A stretch of DNA of 64,000 nt. Source: Ananas comosus (lineage: Eukaryota; Streptophyta; Magnoliopsida; Poales; Bromeliaceae). The notes under the pieces are model-generated. The model searched no databases. It had not been told where the DNA came from and worked only from the letters and a program-made list of their open reading frames with translations. Position 1 is the stretch's first letter. Every line of letters begins with the position of its first letter. The stretch covers positions 3,639,357-3,703,356 of the forward strand of contig NC_033641.1 in assembly GCF_001540865.1 (NCBI RefSeq), read 5' to 3'. Shown one piece after another: positions 22,581-32,672 of this stretch. The translations under genes were made by a program, and so were the position numbers.

Positions 22581-24455
22581 ATATACTTATTTATATAACT
22601 AAATATATATATAGTTATAATAATATATTACATATAACTTAATATATATCTATCAATATCAATATATATATTATTGACAAAAACGTATTTCTAAAATGCA
22701 GGTTATTTATAAATTTATAAGTGAGTATTTATAAAGTTATAATGATTTCTAGTCAACTAATATATTTTTAAGATGTATGGCAATAGGGATAAATTGAAAT
22801 TTATTTATCATTTAGTTCAAAATTGATGATAATGCTAACGAAAATGTTATTTTTAAAAAATTTCTCCTCTTTTGAAATGTTATTTATGATTATTTTATTT
22901 TTATAGAAATATTTATAATATTAAACTTATTTGAAGGACAGTGACAGAACGTTTCCTAAATTAACTAGCTAGAATGACATGTAAAAAGAAAAAAAAAAAA
23001 AGTGTCGACAACCATTTCGGAACGTAATATAGTTGAGGGGTCCGTTGTACATTCTATTTATGTTAAAATATTGATTATATTACTAGCCCGTAAAACATGA
23101 GACTCGCGGGAACTATTTCTGATCGCGCCATGTAATCATTCTAAAGATGGTCAATGCAGACTTCCAAAAGCCTATCTCATCTCTCTCTCTATCTCCTCTC
23201 TCCTCTCTCTCTCTCTCTCTCTCGTCTCCCCCGCACAACTATTATTAGACCATGTGAGCCTTATATATACATACAATATACCGTTCTCTCTCTAAAATAT
23301 ATATAATAGAATACTTAATTAATATTACTACTACACTACGTTTATTAATTCATAATAATACCTAATATAAGTCTCTCTCTCCGACATCTGTCTCTCACTT
23401 CTTTTATGACAGAGCCCAAATCCATTGGGTAACGTGTCGTCCATAACACAAGACACACAACACCGACCACACTACAATCACAAGGGCATCAACAAACGCA
23501 CACACCAGGTTAAGAGAAGTATGAGACGAGAGAGAGAGAGAGAGAGAGAGACGGGGGGCATGATAAGTTAAAGTGAATTAAAACTCGGAAATAGCAATGC
23601 GTTGGTTAGATATATTATACGCGGACAAGGGAGGTCTTATGCGATGCAACACTCCCTTGACAACGATAAACAAGAAATCTAACGCTCTCGCGGTGATATA
23701 GAAAACAATTAGCTAGGAAAACCTTAAATTAATTAATTAAGTTTCTGGTGACACATGTAACTAGAATTTAATCGCAGAATTTGTAATGATATATATGATT
23801 AATTACAGTTATCCTATATTTATATTTTTTTGGGAATATAATTAGATGTGCATAATATATACGTATATTTACCTCTGTATAATATATATATCTTGCCATA
23901 CTGATTTATATTTATATTATATTTATACCGTTATATAAATAGAAAAAAAAATAACAACATTAAAATTACAAAATATTTTAGTTATTGCGGCGTAGCTAGG
24001 CACGTACCACTACTGTCGTTGTGATACGTACATAGGAACGTCGTAGGTGATGATAGAACAGCAGGTAATAATATGTAGGGAATTCTACACATCAAATGAA
24101 AAATAAATTCATCTAAAACCAAGCAGTGCAAACAGTGGGTGCTATATATAAAATATATATATAAAATAGCGTCCGAAAGTCAACCTATATATGATGCCTA
24201 TGTATCTAGAATTGGTGAAGAGGGGATTGTGCCCCCATGGGCTATATATGCCCTAGCTAGCTTTAGAAATGCATGGACATGTAGTATAGCATGGCACTGA
24301 GATATCGATCGGGAGGAGAAGCGTGCGTGAGGTTTAAAGAAGGAAGAGAAAAGGGTGGGGGGTTCTGTTGTTGTTGTCGCCGCTAATAAATGAGGGTGGC
24401 GGATTCTATTTGTTTCTTTCTAGCTACATACATGGACGTTATTCAAATGTGAGAT

Positions 24456-24459
<4 letters not shown>

Positions 24460-24505
<46 letters not shown>
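24460..24505. repeat. (CT)n microsatellite, 46 bp
   Basis: Uninterrupted TC/CT dinucleotide run; likely polymorphic. Confidence 0.95.
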
Positions 24506-24511
<6 letters not shown>

Positions 24512-24832
24512 GCATGCCATCGGGAAACGCGATTAGGCGACAACAAAATCACACCCTTTGTCCCCATGCACCACCATTCTCCTCCGCCCTCAATTAATTA
24601 ATTCGCACCGATCGAGTTAAGAGTAACCCCTCACATGCATATAGAATTATAAATAATTATTCTATAAAAAAATAAATATTAAGATTTTTTTTAAAATAAA
24701 ACAGAATAATCCCAATCCCCTCATGTACATGTGTGGCGTGTGCTTGTGTGCATAACGGAAGAGAGAGAGAGAAAGCGAGCCGCTTTACAGTTAGAGGGGA
24801 GCTACGGGGTAGGAGGAGAATACCAGTAAACA

Positions 24833-24861
24833 AAATAATAATAATAATAATAATAATAATA
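24833..24861. repeat. (AAT)n microsatellite
   Basis: About nine and a half uninterrupted AAT units. Confidence 0.93.
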
Positions 24862-24870
24862 AAGATGTCA

Positions 24871-25070
24871 CTTGAGTTAAAATATTATCAGCAGTGAACT
24901 GACTCTATTGCTATTGATTTATTCTTGATGATTGAAACTTTAAATTAGTGATCGGTACCGTTAAACATTATCTATACTATTATAAATATTTGAAAATTAA
25001 ATTTCAAATATTCACGATAGTATTCCTAACGATCAAAGGATGTTCAAAATTTATAACTTTAATAATTGAT
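24871..25070. mobile_element. Left arm of foldback MITE P6, split by the Tekay element
   Basis: Starts CTTGAGTTAAAATATTATC and holds TACCGTTAAACATTATCTAT. It pairs in inverse with 35126-35455. Together they form one P-family MITE into which the element at 25071-35120 inserted. Confidence 0.68.
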
Positions 25071-25270
25071 TGTAACACACTGGACCTTTGCAAATTGTAA
25101 GGTTCGACTGTTGGAGTAGAGTTCTGAACTTTTCCAGTTTTTCTGGAGGGTCATTGACCTTGTTCCGACCTATGGTTCCTATCCCGTGAAACGAGACTTT
25201 AGACCTAGCGCCAAAGTCTCCAAAGTGAAGAACTTGGATTGCTCTCGGATTGCACTCTGCACACTGTGTT

Positions 25271-25420
25271 ACCGGTGTCAGGTCGCTGGTTGTATCGGTA
25301 CAGAAAGTATATCGGTACACATTGATGGTTGTACCGATACAAATGTGGTCAATTGCCAACCCGAGCCTCGGGTTCGCGCATATGCGGGATTTGTACCGGT
25401 ACACCTTCCCGTGTATCGGA
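25271..25420 (+). promoter_or_regulatory. ACCGGT-type core array, U3 of the 5' LTR
   Basis: Cores start at 25271, 25294, 25311, 25333, 25395 and 25415 (intervals 23, 17, 22, 62, 20). The 62-bp gap contains AACCCGAGCCTCGGGTT, an inverted repeat. The last core is 64 bp before the TATA box. Function unknown. Confidence 0.5.
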
Positions 25421-25478
25421 ACACTTTGTTCTGCAAGCTGTTTTTGTAGAGGGGTGTTTTTGCATTTGTTGCAATACC

Positions 25479-25487
25479 TATATATAA
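25479..25487 (+). promoter_or_regulatory. TATA box of the 5' LTR
   Basis: TATATATAA in the sequence ACCTATATATAACTC; the 3' LTR has TATATAA at the matching place. Marks the U3/R boundary some 30 bp downstream. Confidence 0.72.
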
Positions 25488-27528
25488 CTCACCCTAGCCC
25501 CCTTCGGAGCTCTTTTGAGCTCAGACCAGATGAGAAACAAGGTGAGCCCTTTCCCCCTTATTTGATTTCCATTTTTAATCGATTATTGTATGTTTTGATC
25601 TCCTCTCTCTTACTTTTCCTTACTTTTTGTTGGTTTCCTCCATGGGAGAAGCTTGGATTTCCATATTTGAGCTTATTTGAGGTTTGATTTTCAACCCTAA
25701 CTCACTTGCTAGCTTGAGTTGGTACTTTGGAGAGATTAGTAAATTTAACCTACCCTTTGATTCATGTTTTGGAGGGCTTTTGATATTGGAACCCTAGAAA
25801 TGGGAGTTTAGGGTTTAAAATAGGGAATTTTGAGTTGAGGCTTTTTGATCTTAATTGTTTGACTTAGAACCTTCCTTTAGGTTGGTTTTGAATGGTTCTT
25901 GCTCTCTTTGGGAGATCGAGAGGGATTTTCACCATTTTCGGTGAGTTTTCTTCACCTTAGCTTGTGTTGCTTAATGTTTGAGCAAATGATTGTTCGTAAC
26001 GTTCGTGTATCCCTCCTTTTGTGACCTTTAGGGTATTAGGAGAGTGGTGGACACCTTCGTCGGAGCAAACGAAGGGTTTCAAAAAGTTTCAGTGGGTTTG
26101 ACTTCATGAAATAAGGGAGAAATATCCCCTACGTGTTTTATCCTCGTCGTTTCATCGAGATGCATGCATATTCATGCTAGATAGAATTTTTATAAATTTT
26201 AGAATACTTAAAATGTATGTATTATGTAACGCAAAAATTTAACTCTATATAGTAGAGCTATATGTGTATTAGGCATGCATGTGAAAAGTATTCTATATTG
26301 CAAGTTGGAATTATGTCTCCTATGATGAATAGAACTTGAATCGGGTACTCTTGAACTTCTAACTTATGTTTGGACAAAGTGAACAAAAGTGCCATAAAGG
26401 GGCACCCGACTTAGTAAATTGTAAAACTGCAACATAGAGACATAGAAATAGGCCATTGTGACATCGACTATATTCCGTGTTTTAGACACGATAACATAGT
26501 GATAAGCCATTGAGACATAGGTTATATTCCATGTTTTAGATATGATGACTTGAGACTTGAGACAGATTTTACGCTTGATTGCCCTTGTGCTCATTCGCAC
26601 ATGCTTGTGAGGGTCACTCCCTACAAGCCGGCACTCCAGAGATAGCCATGCGACATATGCTCGCCCGTGCGGTATTGGGCGCCGAAGTGGATTGCCGTGG
26701 GGGAGGCTCATTCCTAGAGTGGGCATGTCGAATACCACGGGGCCATTAGGCACGGCACAGGCCAGACAGCCTACGGGTGGGTCTTACAATATTGCAACTA
26801 TAAGTAGTTAATATGCCAAGTGGACTTGAACTAGAATAGTAAATAATGACATCTTACTATTTCCGTTGTGGACATTATGTTGGTTGCATACTCATGCTTA
26901 TTCATGTTAGCATAGCTTTCTTACTTATGCAAATCATGCTAAGTAGAGATATCATATTATAGCAAGCATTCATGTTTATTTACTTGCTGTTCATTTCGGT
27001 TATTACTCGCTTCTACTTACTTGCTTAGTTTTGGGCCTAGTGGCGCTTTTCACTGAAGTCAGTAATTGCCCACTGGAAACTATTATTTAATAGTTCTCAC
27101 ACCCCCTATTTTATGGTTTTATTTCAGAGCCTTCAGCACCGGCGGAGGCACGGGATCGCGGCAAAGGAGTTGCATAGCTAGATAGTGGAGCTTGCTTTTG
27201 CTCCCAGGTGGTTACTCTCCTTTTGAGTTTTTGTTGTGAGGGAGAGTTTTGGTACCATGTGTAGAGACCACCATTGTATTATTCTTAGTCCTTGTACTTG
27301 GGATTTTAGTTGTACTACTTTATGGTTCTTTACTTAGTGGATTTTAGTTTCTTGTTTACTCTCTTATTATAGAATCTAGTTGTACTTGCTCTGATGCTTC
27401 TAGATGTCTCTCTTCTGCTGCTTTCTTTATCGTTTTCTTTTAGACGCCGTATATGTTTTAGACGTATGACAGGTTTGGACACGTGCTGGGCGGGCTTCCA
27501 CTGTGTTCCGGGAAGTGACAGATTATTT

Positions 27529-27541
27529 TGGTATCAGAGCC
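27529..27541 (+). promoter_or_regulatory. Primer-binding site, tRNA-iMet
   Basis: TGGTATCAGAGCC, 8 bp after the 5' LTR; the exact complement expected for the 3' end of plant initiator Met tRNA, which primes minus-strand DNA. Confidence 0.93.
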
Positions 27542-27868
27542 CAGAGCCTAGAGTTGAGTCTTAGTGGACCTAGCAAATCTTAGGCCGGTTATACTATAGG
27601 GAATAGGCTTGTGAGAGACGAGATCTATTTGATTTGTAAGCGAAAGTATCATGATTGGGTATCTTTGATAACTCTAGAAAGTGGAGTTAAATCGAAGTGT
27701 ATAGCTTCTAACTTCGCGGAGGGTTACGTTGGCGGTCGACAACGTAACATCGGGAGTTAGTAGTGAAGAACACTTCCTTACTTTCGCATAATTTGGGTAT
27801 TATCTACTTGAGCGGGGACTCAATAGCGTGAGTTTTACTAACTTGCGCTTTTATAATGTTGTAGTGCG

Positions 27869-29040
27869 ATGCCGATCACTCGCTCTCAATCTGCCGGAGC
27901 AGATAATGCGGCACATTTGGAGGAGGTCGAGACCTCCGCTACCTCCGGATCCGGCGAGGTCCATGAGTCGAGGGGCCAGCTTGCGACCCTCACTGACATG
28001 GCGGCACAGCAGACGGAGGCAGCACGCCGACAGGAGGTGCAGTTGAAGCGTCTGGAGGACCTCCTACTGCAGCAGGTGGAGGCTCGGGAGGCTCAAGGGG
28101 TCGTCCCTCGTCCTCGACACATCTCGGATGACACCTGTGGTAGCGCCACGGGAGGAGGTGATTGCGGCACCACCAGCTCAGGTGCGTCTAGCGGGGGCAG
28201 CTTTTCCCGTGACAGCTGTTGGAGAGGAGTGGGATCGACTGATGGAGCGCCTCAACGAGTTCAGGAAGTGCAGTCCCCGGATCTTCGATGGAGAGAAGGT
28301 CGACCACTAGATCGTGGAAAAGTGGTTGATGCATATGGAGAAGCTCTTCCGCGACACCTTCGTGGAGGAGAGGGACCGAGTTTGGCTCGCCACACACCAC
28401 TTGTACAGCGAGGCCTACCGCTGGTGGTTGGATATTCAGGAGAACCCCAACACAGATTTGGTGGCTATTACTTGGAAGAAGTTCAAGGAGCTTCTATTGA
28501 CGCACTACTTCCCTGACAGCGTCAAAAGAAAGATGGAGTAGGACTTGCGCATCTTGTGCCAGGGAGACAAATCTGTGGCCGAGTACGAGAGGGGGTTTTC
28601 TCGGCTTCTGCATTGTGTGCCTTTCGTCGTGCGGGACAACGAAGACAAGGCCCTCATCTTTGAGCGTGGATTGCGACCGTCTATCTTCCGGTTCGTGCAA
28701 TCCTCCAACCTCCAAACCTACTGGGAGGTGGTGAATCGCGCGCTCATTGTAGAGAGCGGCGCGGCGGACGTGCAAGAGCGGCGAGAAGGCGTGGACAAGG
28801 GTAAGGGCAAAAGGCCCGCGGCGGAGGGTGCGAGTCAGACGCACTTCAGGAGGCCGCCGAAACACCCTAGGAGCAAGCATCGTGGGCGCGGCTCGGCAGC
28901 GCCGTGAGGAGGATCCGATCGACGCCGACCTCCCCAGTGGGTGATCTATGGTGGTCCTCGTATTCCACCGCAATGCCCGCAGCGGGGAAGGAGGTGTTTT
29001 CTGTGCTGCCAGGAGGGCCACTTTCGGACCGAGTGCCCGA
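27869..29040 (+). pseudogene. Gag of the Tekay-type element (broken)
   Basis: The start codon at 27869 (MPITRSQSAGADNAAHLEEV) opens a Gln/Glu-rich helix typical of this clade. A frameshift near 28100-28130 moves to frame 0, which continues with ERLNEFRKCSPRIFDGE, AYRWWLDIQE and QGDKSVAEYERGFSRLLH (Retrotrans_gag). Stops in that frame are TAG 28308, TAG 28539 and TGA 28905. A CCHC zinc knuckle, CFLCCQEGHFRTEC, lies at 28995-29036. Intact Gag would form the particle and bind the RNA; this copy cannot. Confidence 0.92.
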
Positions 29041-29169
29041 GGGGTTCGTCATCAGCACCGTCGACTGCATTGGCACCGGCTCTACCAGCCGCCAGCTAGG
29101 GGACTCCATCGACACAGTACCAGCCTGGGCGGTCATCCGTCCAGTGTCAGAGCGAGGGATCCCGACAGG

Positions 29170-29609
29170 CCCCGAGTGGGCGTATGTATGCTGCTCAGAC
29201 CGAGGAGGCGGCAGCAGCCGAGGATATGGTTGCAAGTATCATTTTACTTGATAGCATTAGAGTTCGTGCATTATTTGATACTGGTGCATCACACTCATTT
29301 ATAGATCGGCTGTTTGCCGAGTTGCATGGCATCCCTTTGGTTTTTTTGTTGTATCCGGGATAGGTAGTAGTGCCCGACCACACTCTGGATATTCGAGAGC
29401 TTTGCCCCAGTTGCCCTGTTCGGGTAGGGGATTGGTTTATGCCCGTGAATTTGCTAGCTTTGTACAAGCTGGGGGAGTTTGATGTGGTCTTGGGTATGGA
29501 TTAGTTAACCAAGTATTATGCCACGATTGATTGTAAGAGTCGCACGGTTACTTTTAGAGAACCGGGGCAGACTGAGATTGTATTTAGAGGATGCCGGAGT
29601 TCGCTTTTC
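29170..29609 (+). pseudogene. Retropepsin-like protease
   Basis: ALFDTGASHSFID is present with the catalytic D-T-G triad at 29277-29285, in the same frame as the knuckle. Stops at TAG 29361 and TAG 29502 cut the domain; the second replaces the Trp of the usual GMDW segment. It would process the Gag-Pol precursor. Confidence 0.88.
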
Positions 29610-30660
29610 GTGATGACGATCAGCTCGTCTCGAGCTAGACAGCTAATCAGCAGAGGCGGCGTAGCCTATTTGACTAGTGTTGTGCTGAGGGGCATTGATG
29701 ACACTCCTAGGATTGAGGATATCCCGGTGGTGCAGGAGTTTCAGGATGTGTTTCCAGCTGAGCTACTGCGTATGCCACCTGATAGGGAGATTGAGTTTGT
29801 GGTGGATCTTGTCCCTGGGACTTCCCCAATCTCAAAGGCGCCCTATAGGATTGCACCGACGGAGCTGAAGGAGCTGAGGGCACAGCTGCAGGATTTGTTG
29901 GACAAGGGCTTTATTCGACCGAGCGTCTTGCCTTGGGGAGCACCTGTTTTGTTCGTCAAGAAGAAGGACGGATCACTTCGACTATGTATAGATTATCGTG
30001 AATAAAGTCACGATTAAGAATAAGTATCCGTTGCCGAGAATCGACGACTTGTTTGATCAGTTTCAAGGATCGTGTGTGTATTCCAAGATAGATTTGCAGT
30101 CGGGGAATCACCAGTTAATGATCAAACCCGAGGATGTATTGAAGACGGCTTTTAAAACACGGTATGGACATTATGAGTTCACAGTTATGCCGTTCGGGCT
30201 TACTAACGCCCCAGTAGCTTTTATGGATTTAATGAACCGTGTTTTTAAGCCTTATCTAGACAAGTTCGTCGTGGTGTTCATCGACGATATCTTGTTTATT
30301 TCCAAAGTGATGCAGATCACGAGGAACATTTGAGACTTGTACTTCAAATGCTTCGGGAAAAGGAACTCTTTGCCAAGCTGAAAAAATGTGAATTTTGGCT
30401 TTGAAAAGTGGCATTCCTTAGACATTTGATTTCGAGATCGGGTATAGCCGTAGACCCCAAGAAGATTGAGGCTATCAAGGATTGGCCGAGACCGACGAGC
30501 GTCACGGAGATACGGAGTTTTCTTGGGTTGTCCGGCTATTACCAGAGATTTGTCGAGGGGTTTGCTAAGTTATCTACTCCCCTCACGAGGCTCACGCATA
30601 ACGGGTCAAGTTTATCTGGAACGATGCTTGTGAAAGGAGTTTCGAAGAGTTGAAGCAAAG
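29610..30660 (+). pseudogene. Reverse transcriptase (frameshifted)
   Basis: Entry segment [16 protein letters not shown] and [20 protein letters not shown] in frame 0 to 30005, where a small deletion after DYRE shifts the frame. [35 protein letters not shown] and the catalytic FIDD (30277-30288) are in frame 1 to 30333. The thumb/connection ([19 protein letters not shown]) continues in frame 0 with a stop at the TGA before 30404. It copies the element RNA into DNA in live relatives. All key motifs are visible; the frame is broken three times. Confidence 0.93.
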
Positions 30661-31070
30661 ATTGACGACCGCCCCGATCCTAACCCTGCCGGTTGCTGGA
30701 GCAGGGTATGTAGTTTATAGCGATGCTTCATTTAATGGATTGGGTTGCGTTTTGATGCAGGATGGCAAGATGATCGCGTATGCTTCTCGCCAATTGAAGG
30801 AATATGAAAGGAATTATCCTACACATGATATGGAGTTTGCGGCCGTAGTCTTTGCATTGAAGCTATGGCGCCACTATCTCTATGGCGAGCGGTATGAAGT
30901 ATACACGGATCACAAGAGCTTGAAATATCTATTCACTCAGAAGGAGCTGAACTTGAGACAGCGCAAATGGTTGGAGCTGCTCAAGGATTATGATCTGACG
31001 ATTCTTTACCACCCGGGCAAAGCTAACGTGGTGGCGGATGCGCTAAGTAGGAAATCAACGAAAAACTTAG
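30650..31070 (+). pseudogene. RNase H domain
   Basis: [17 protein letters not shown] (first catalytic Asp), [19 protein letters not shown] (with the YPTHDME segment) and [20 protein letters not shown] are the standard Ty3/gypsy RNase H blocks, ending near the [16 protein letters not shown] boundary. This stretch is open from 30650 to 31435, the best-preserved part of pol. It would remove RNA from the RNA-DNA hybrid. Confidence 0.92.
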
Positions 31071-32352
31071 CGATGCATGTTGTTACTCAACCACAGTTGA
31101 TCGAGCAAATGAAGCGGTTGGAGTTAGAAGTGGTGACTCCAGACACACCCTTGAGGTTGATGACCTTGGTAGTGCAACCTATGCTTTTGGATAGAATTAA
31201 AGAAAAGCAAGTTTCCGATGTAGAATTGCAAAAGATTAGAGACAAAATGGTCGATGATTGCACCGACGATTTTCTTGTGGATGGCCAAGGATTAATACGT
31301 TTTCGTGGACGATTATGTGTACTGGCGGATTCAGGACTTAAAGAAGATATTCTTCAAGAAGCGCACCGGGTACCTTATGCTATACATCCGGGAGGCACTA
31401 AGATGTACAAGGATTTAAAGTTACTCTATTGGTAGCCAGGGATGAAAAAGGATGTTGGTGAGTTTGTTGCTAGATGTCTAACTTGCCAACAAGTGAAAGT
31501 TGAGCACCGATTACCCACGGGGAAGCTTCAGAGTTTGCCGATTTTCGTGTAGAAGTGGGAGAAGATCACCATGAATTTTGTGATGGGTTTGCCTCGCTCT
31601 CAAGCCGGGTATAATGCTATTTGGGTGATCATGGATAGGTTGACGAAGTCGGCACACTTCATACCTATTCATACTACTTGGACTGGAGAGAAGTTAGCAC
31701 AAGTGTATCTTGATGAGACTGTGCGACTTCACGGAGTGCCTACCTCGATTGTATCTGATCGAGACACCCGATTCGTGTCTCACTTTTGGAGGAGTCTGCA
31801 GGACGCCTTAGGCACTCGATTGGATTTTAGCACTGCCTTCCACCCGCAGAGTGACGGACAGTTGGAGCGCACTATTCAGACTTTAGAGGATATGCTCCGA
31901 GCTTGTGTGATAGACTTTCAGGGAGGATGGTCACAGCATCTACCGATGGCGGAGCTTGCTTATAACAATAGTTATCAAGCAAGTATCAAGATGACACTCT
32001 TTGAGGCACTTTATGGACGGAAGTGTAGATCGCCACTTCATTGGAGTGAAGTTGGCGAGAGATTGGCTTTAGGCCCTGATGTGCTCCAGGAAGCTGAGGA
32101 CAAGGTTCGTAGTGCACGGGAGCGACTTTTGACGGCACAGAGTAGACAGAGAAGCTACGCCGATCGACGGCGGCGAGACTTGGAGTTCCAAATTGGAGAC
32201 CATGTATTCTTTAAGGTCTCGCCGACCAGAGGAATCCGGAGATTCAGAATTCGGGAAAAGTTGAGCCCCCGATTTATTGGACCGTATGAGATTTTGGAGC
32301 GTGTGGGCTCGGTGGCGTATTGACTTGCTCTACTACCGAACCTATCGGGCGT
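31071..32352 (+). pseudogene. Integrase (catalytic Asp changed, three stops)
   Basis: Zinc-binding HHCC part: [11 protein letters not shown] then [11 protein letters not shown], split by TAG 31433; a second stop is TAG 31550. Core: the position of the first catalytic Asp reads Asn (MNF, codon AAT at 31574-31576); the second Asp is in IVSDRDTRF (31757-31759) and the Glu in GQLERTIQTLE (31865-31867), with 35 residues between, as in D,D35E integrases. TGA 32321 follows VGSVAY. The enzyme would insert the element into the genome; the Asn alone should inactivate it. Confidence 0.9.
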
Positions 32353-32410
32353 ACACAACGTCTTTCATGTATCGGTCCTTCGGAAGTACATCTTCGACCC
32401 GGCTCATGTT

Positions 32411-32620
32411 TTGGATGCTACATCCTTGGAGCTGCGGGAGGATTTGAGTTTTGAGGAGCAACCTGTGAGGATCTTGGCTTGCGAGGTGCGGAAGCTGCGG
32501 AATCGGGATATTCTCTATGTGAAGGTTCTTTGGAGAAATCACGGGGAGCGAGAGGCCACGTGGGAGCTTGAGAGCGCTTTGCAGGAGCGCTATCCCCATC
32601 TCTTTCAGATAGAGTCTTGA
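32411..32620 (+). pseudogene. Integrase C-terminus with chromodomain-like segment
   Basis: In the integrase frame after the TGA at 32321. It contains ILACEVRKLRNRDILYVKVL and NHGEREATWELESAL, which fit the chromodomain that directs chromovirus integration toward heterochromatin, then RYPHLF and a stop at 32618. Assignment to a group II-type chromodomain is inferred from family knowledge. Confidence 0.78.
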
Positions 32621-32660
32621 GATATGTTGCCTTCGAGTTTCGCGGACGAAACTCCTTTTT

Positions 32661-32672
32661 AGGAGGGGTGAA
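32661..32672 (+). promoter_or_regulatory. Polypurine tract
   Basis: AGGAGGGGTGAA directly before the 3' LTR, interrupted by one T. Start site of plus-strand DNA synthesis in this element type. Confidence 0.85.

Larger units (their letters stand above)
22581..24870. other. Spacer with microsatellites, no gene recognised
   Basis: About 2.3 kb without a credible coding region. It holds CT-rich tracts (23180-23225), (GA)n (23526-23552), a 46-bp (CT)n at 24460-24505 and (AAT)n at 24833-24861. A 77-codon reading frame over the CT run is an artefact of the repeat. Confidence 0.55.
25071..27520 (+). mobile_element. 5' LTR of the Tekay-type element
   Basis: Starts TGTAACACACTGGACC and ends GGGAAGTGACA. 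Holds the U3 core array (25271-25420), a TATA box at 25479, the hairpin segment at 27068-27103 and a TTTTATTTCAG acceptor-like end near 27116-27126. The right boundary is set by the PBS 8 bp downstream. Confidence 0.93.

Noticed and set aside
25186..25687. Frames of 87 and 145 codons
   Set aside because: They translate the U3 array and leader of the 5' LTR; the same frames in the 3' LTR differ by stops and shifts.
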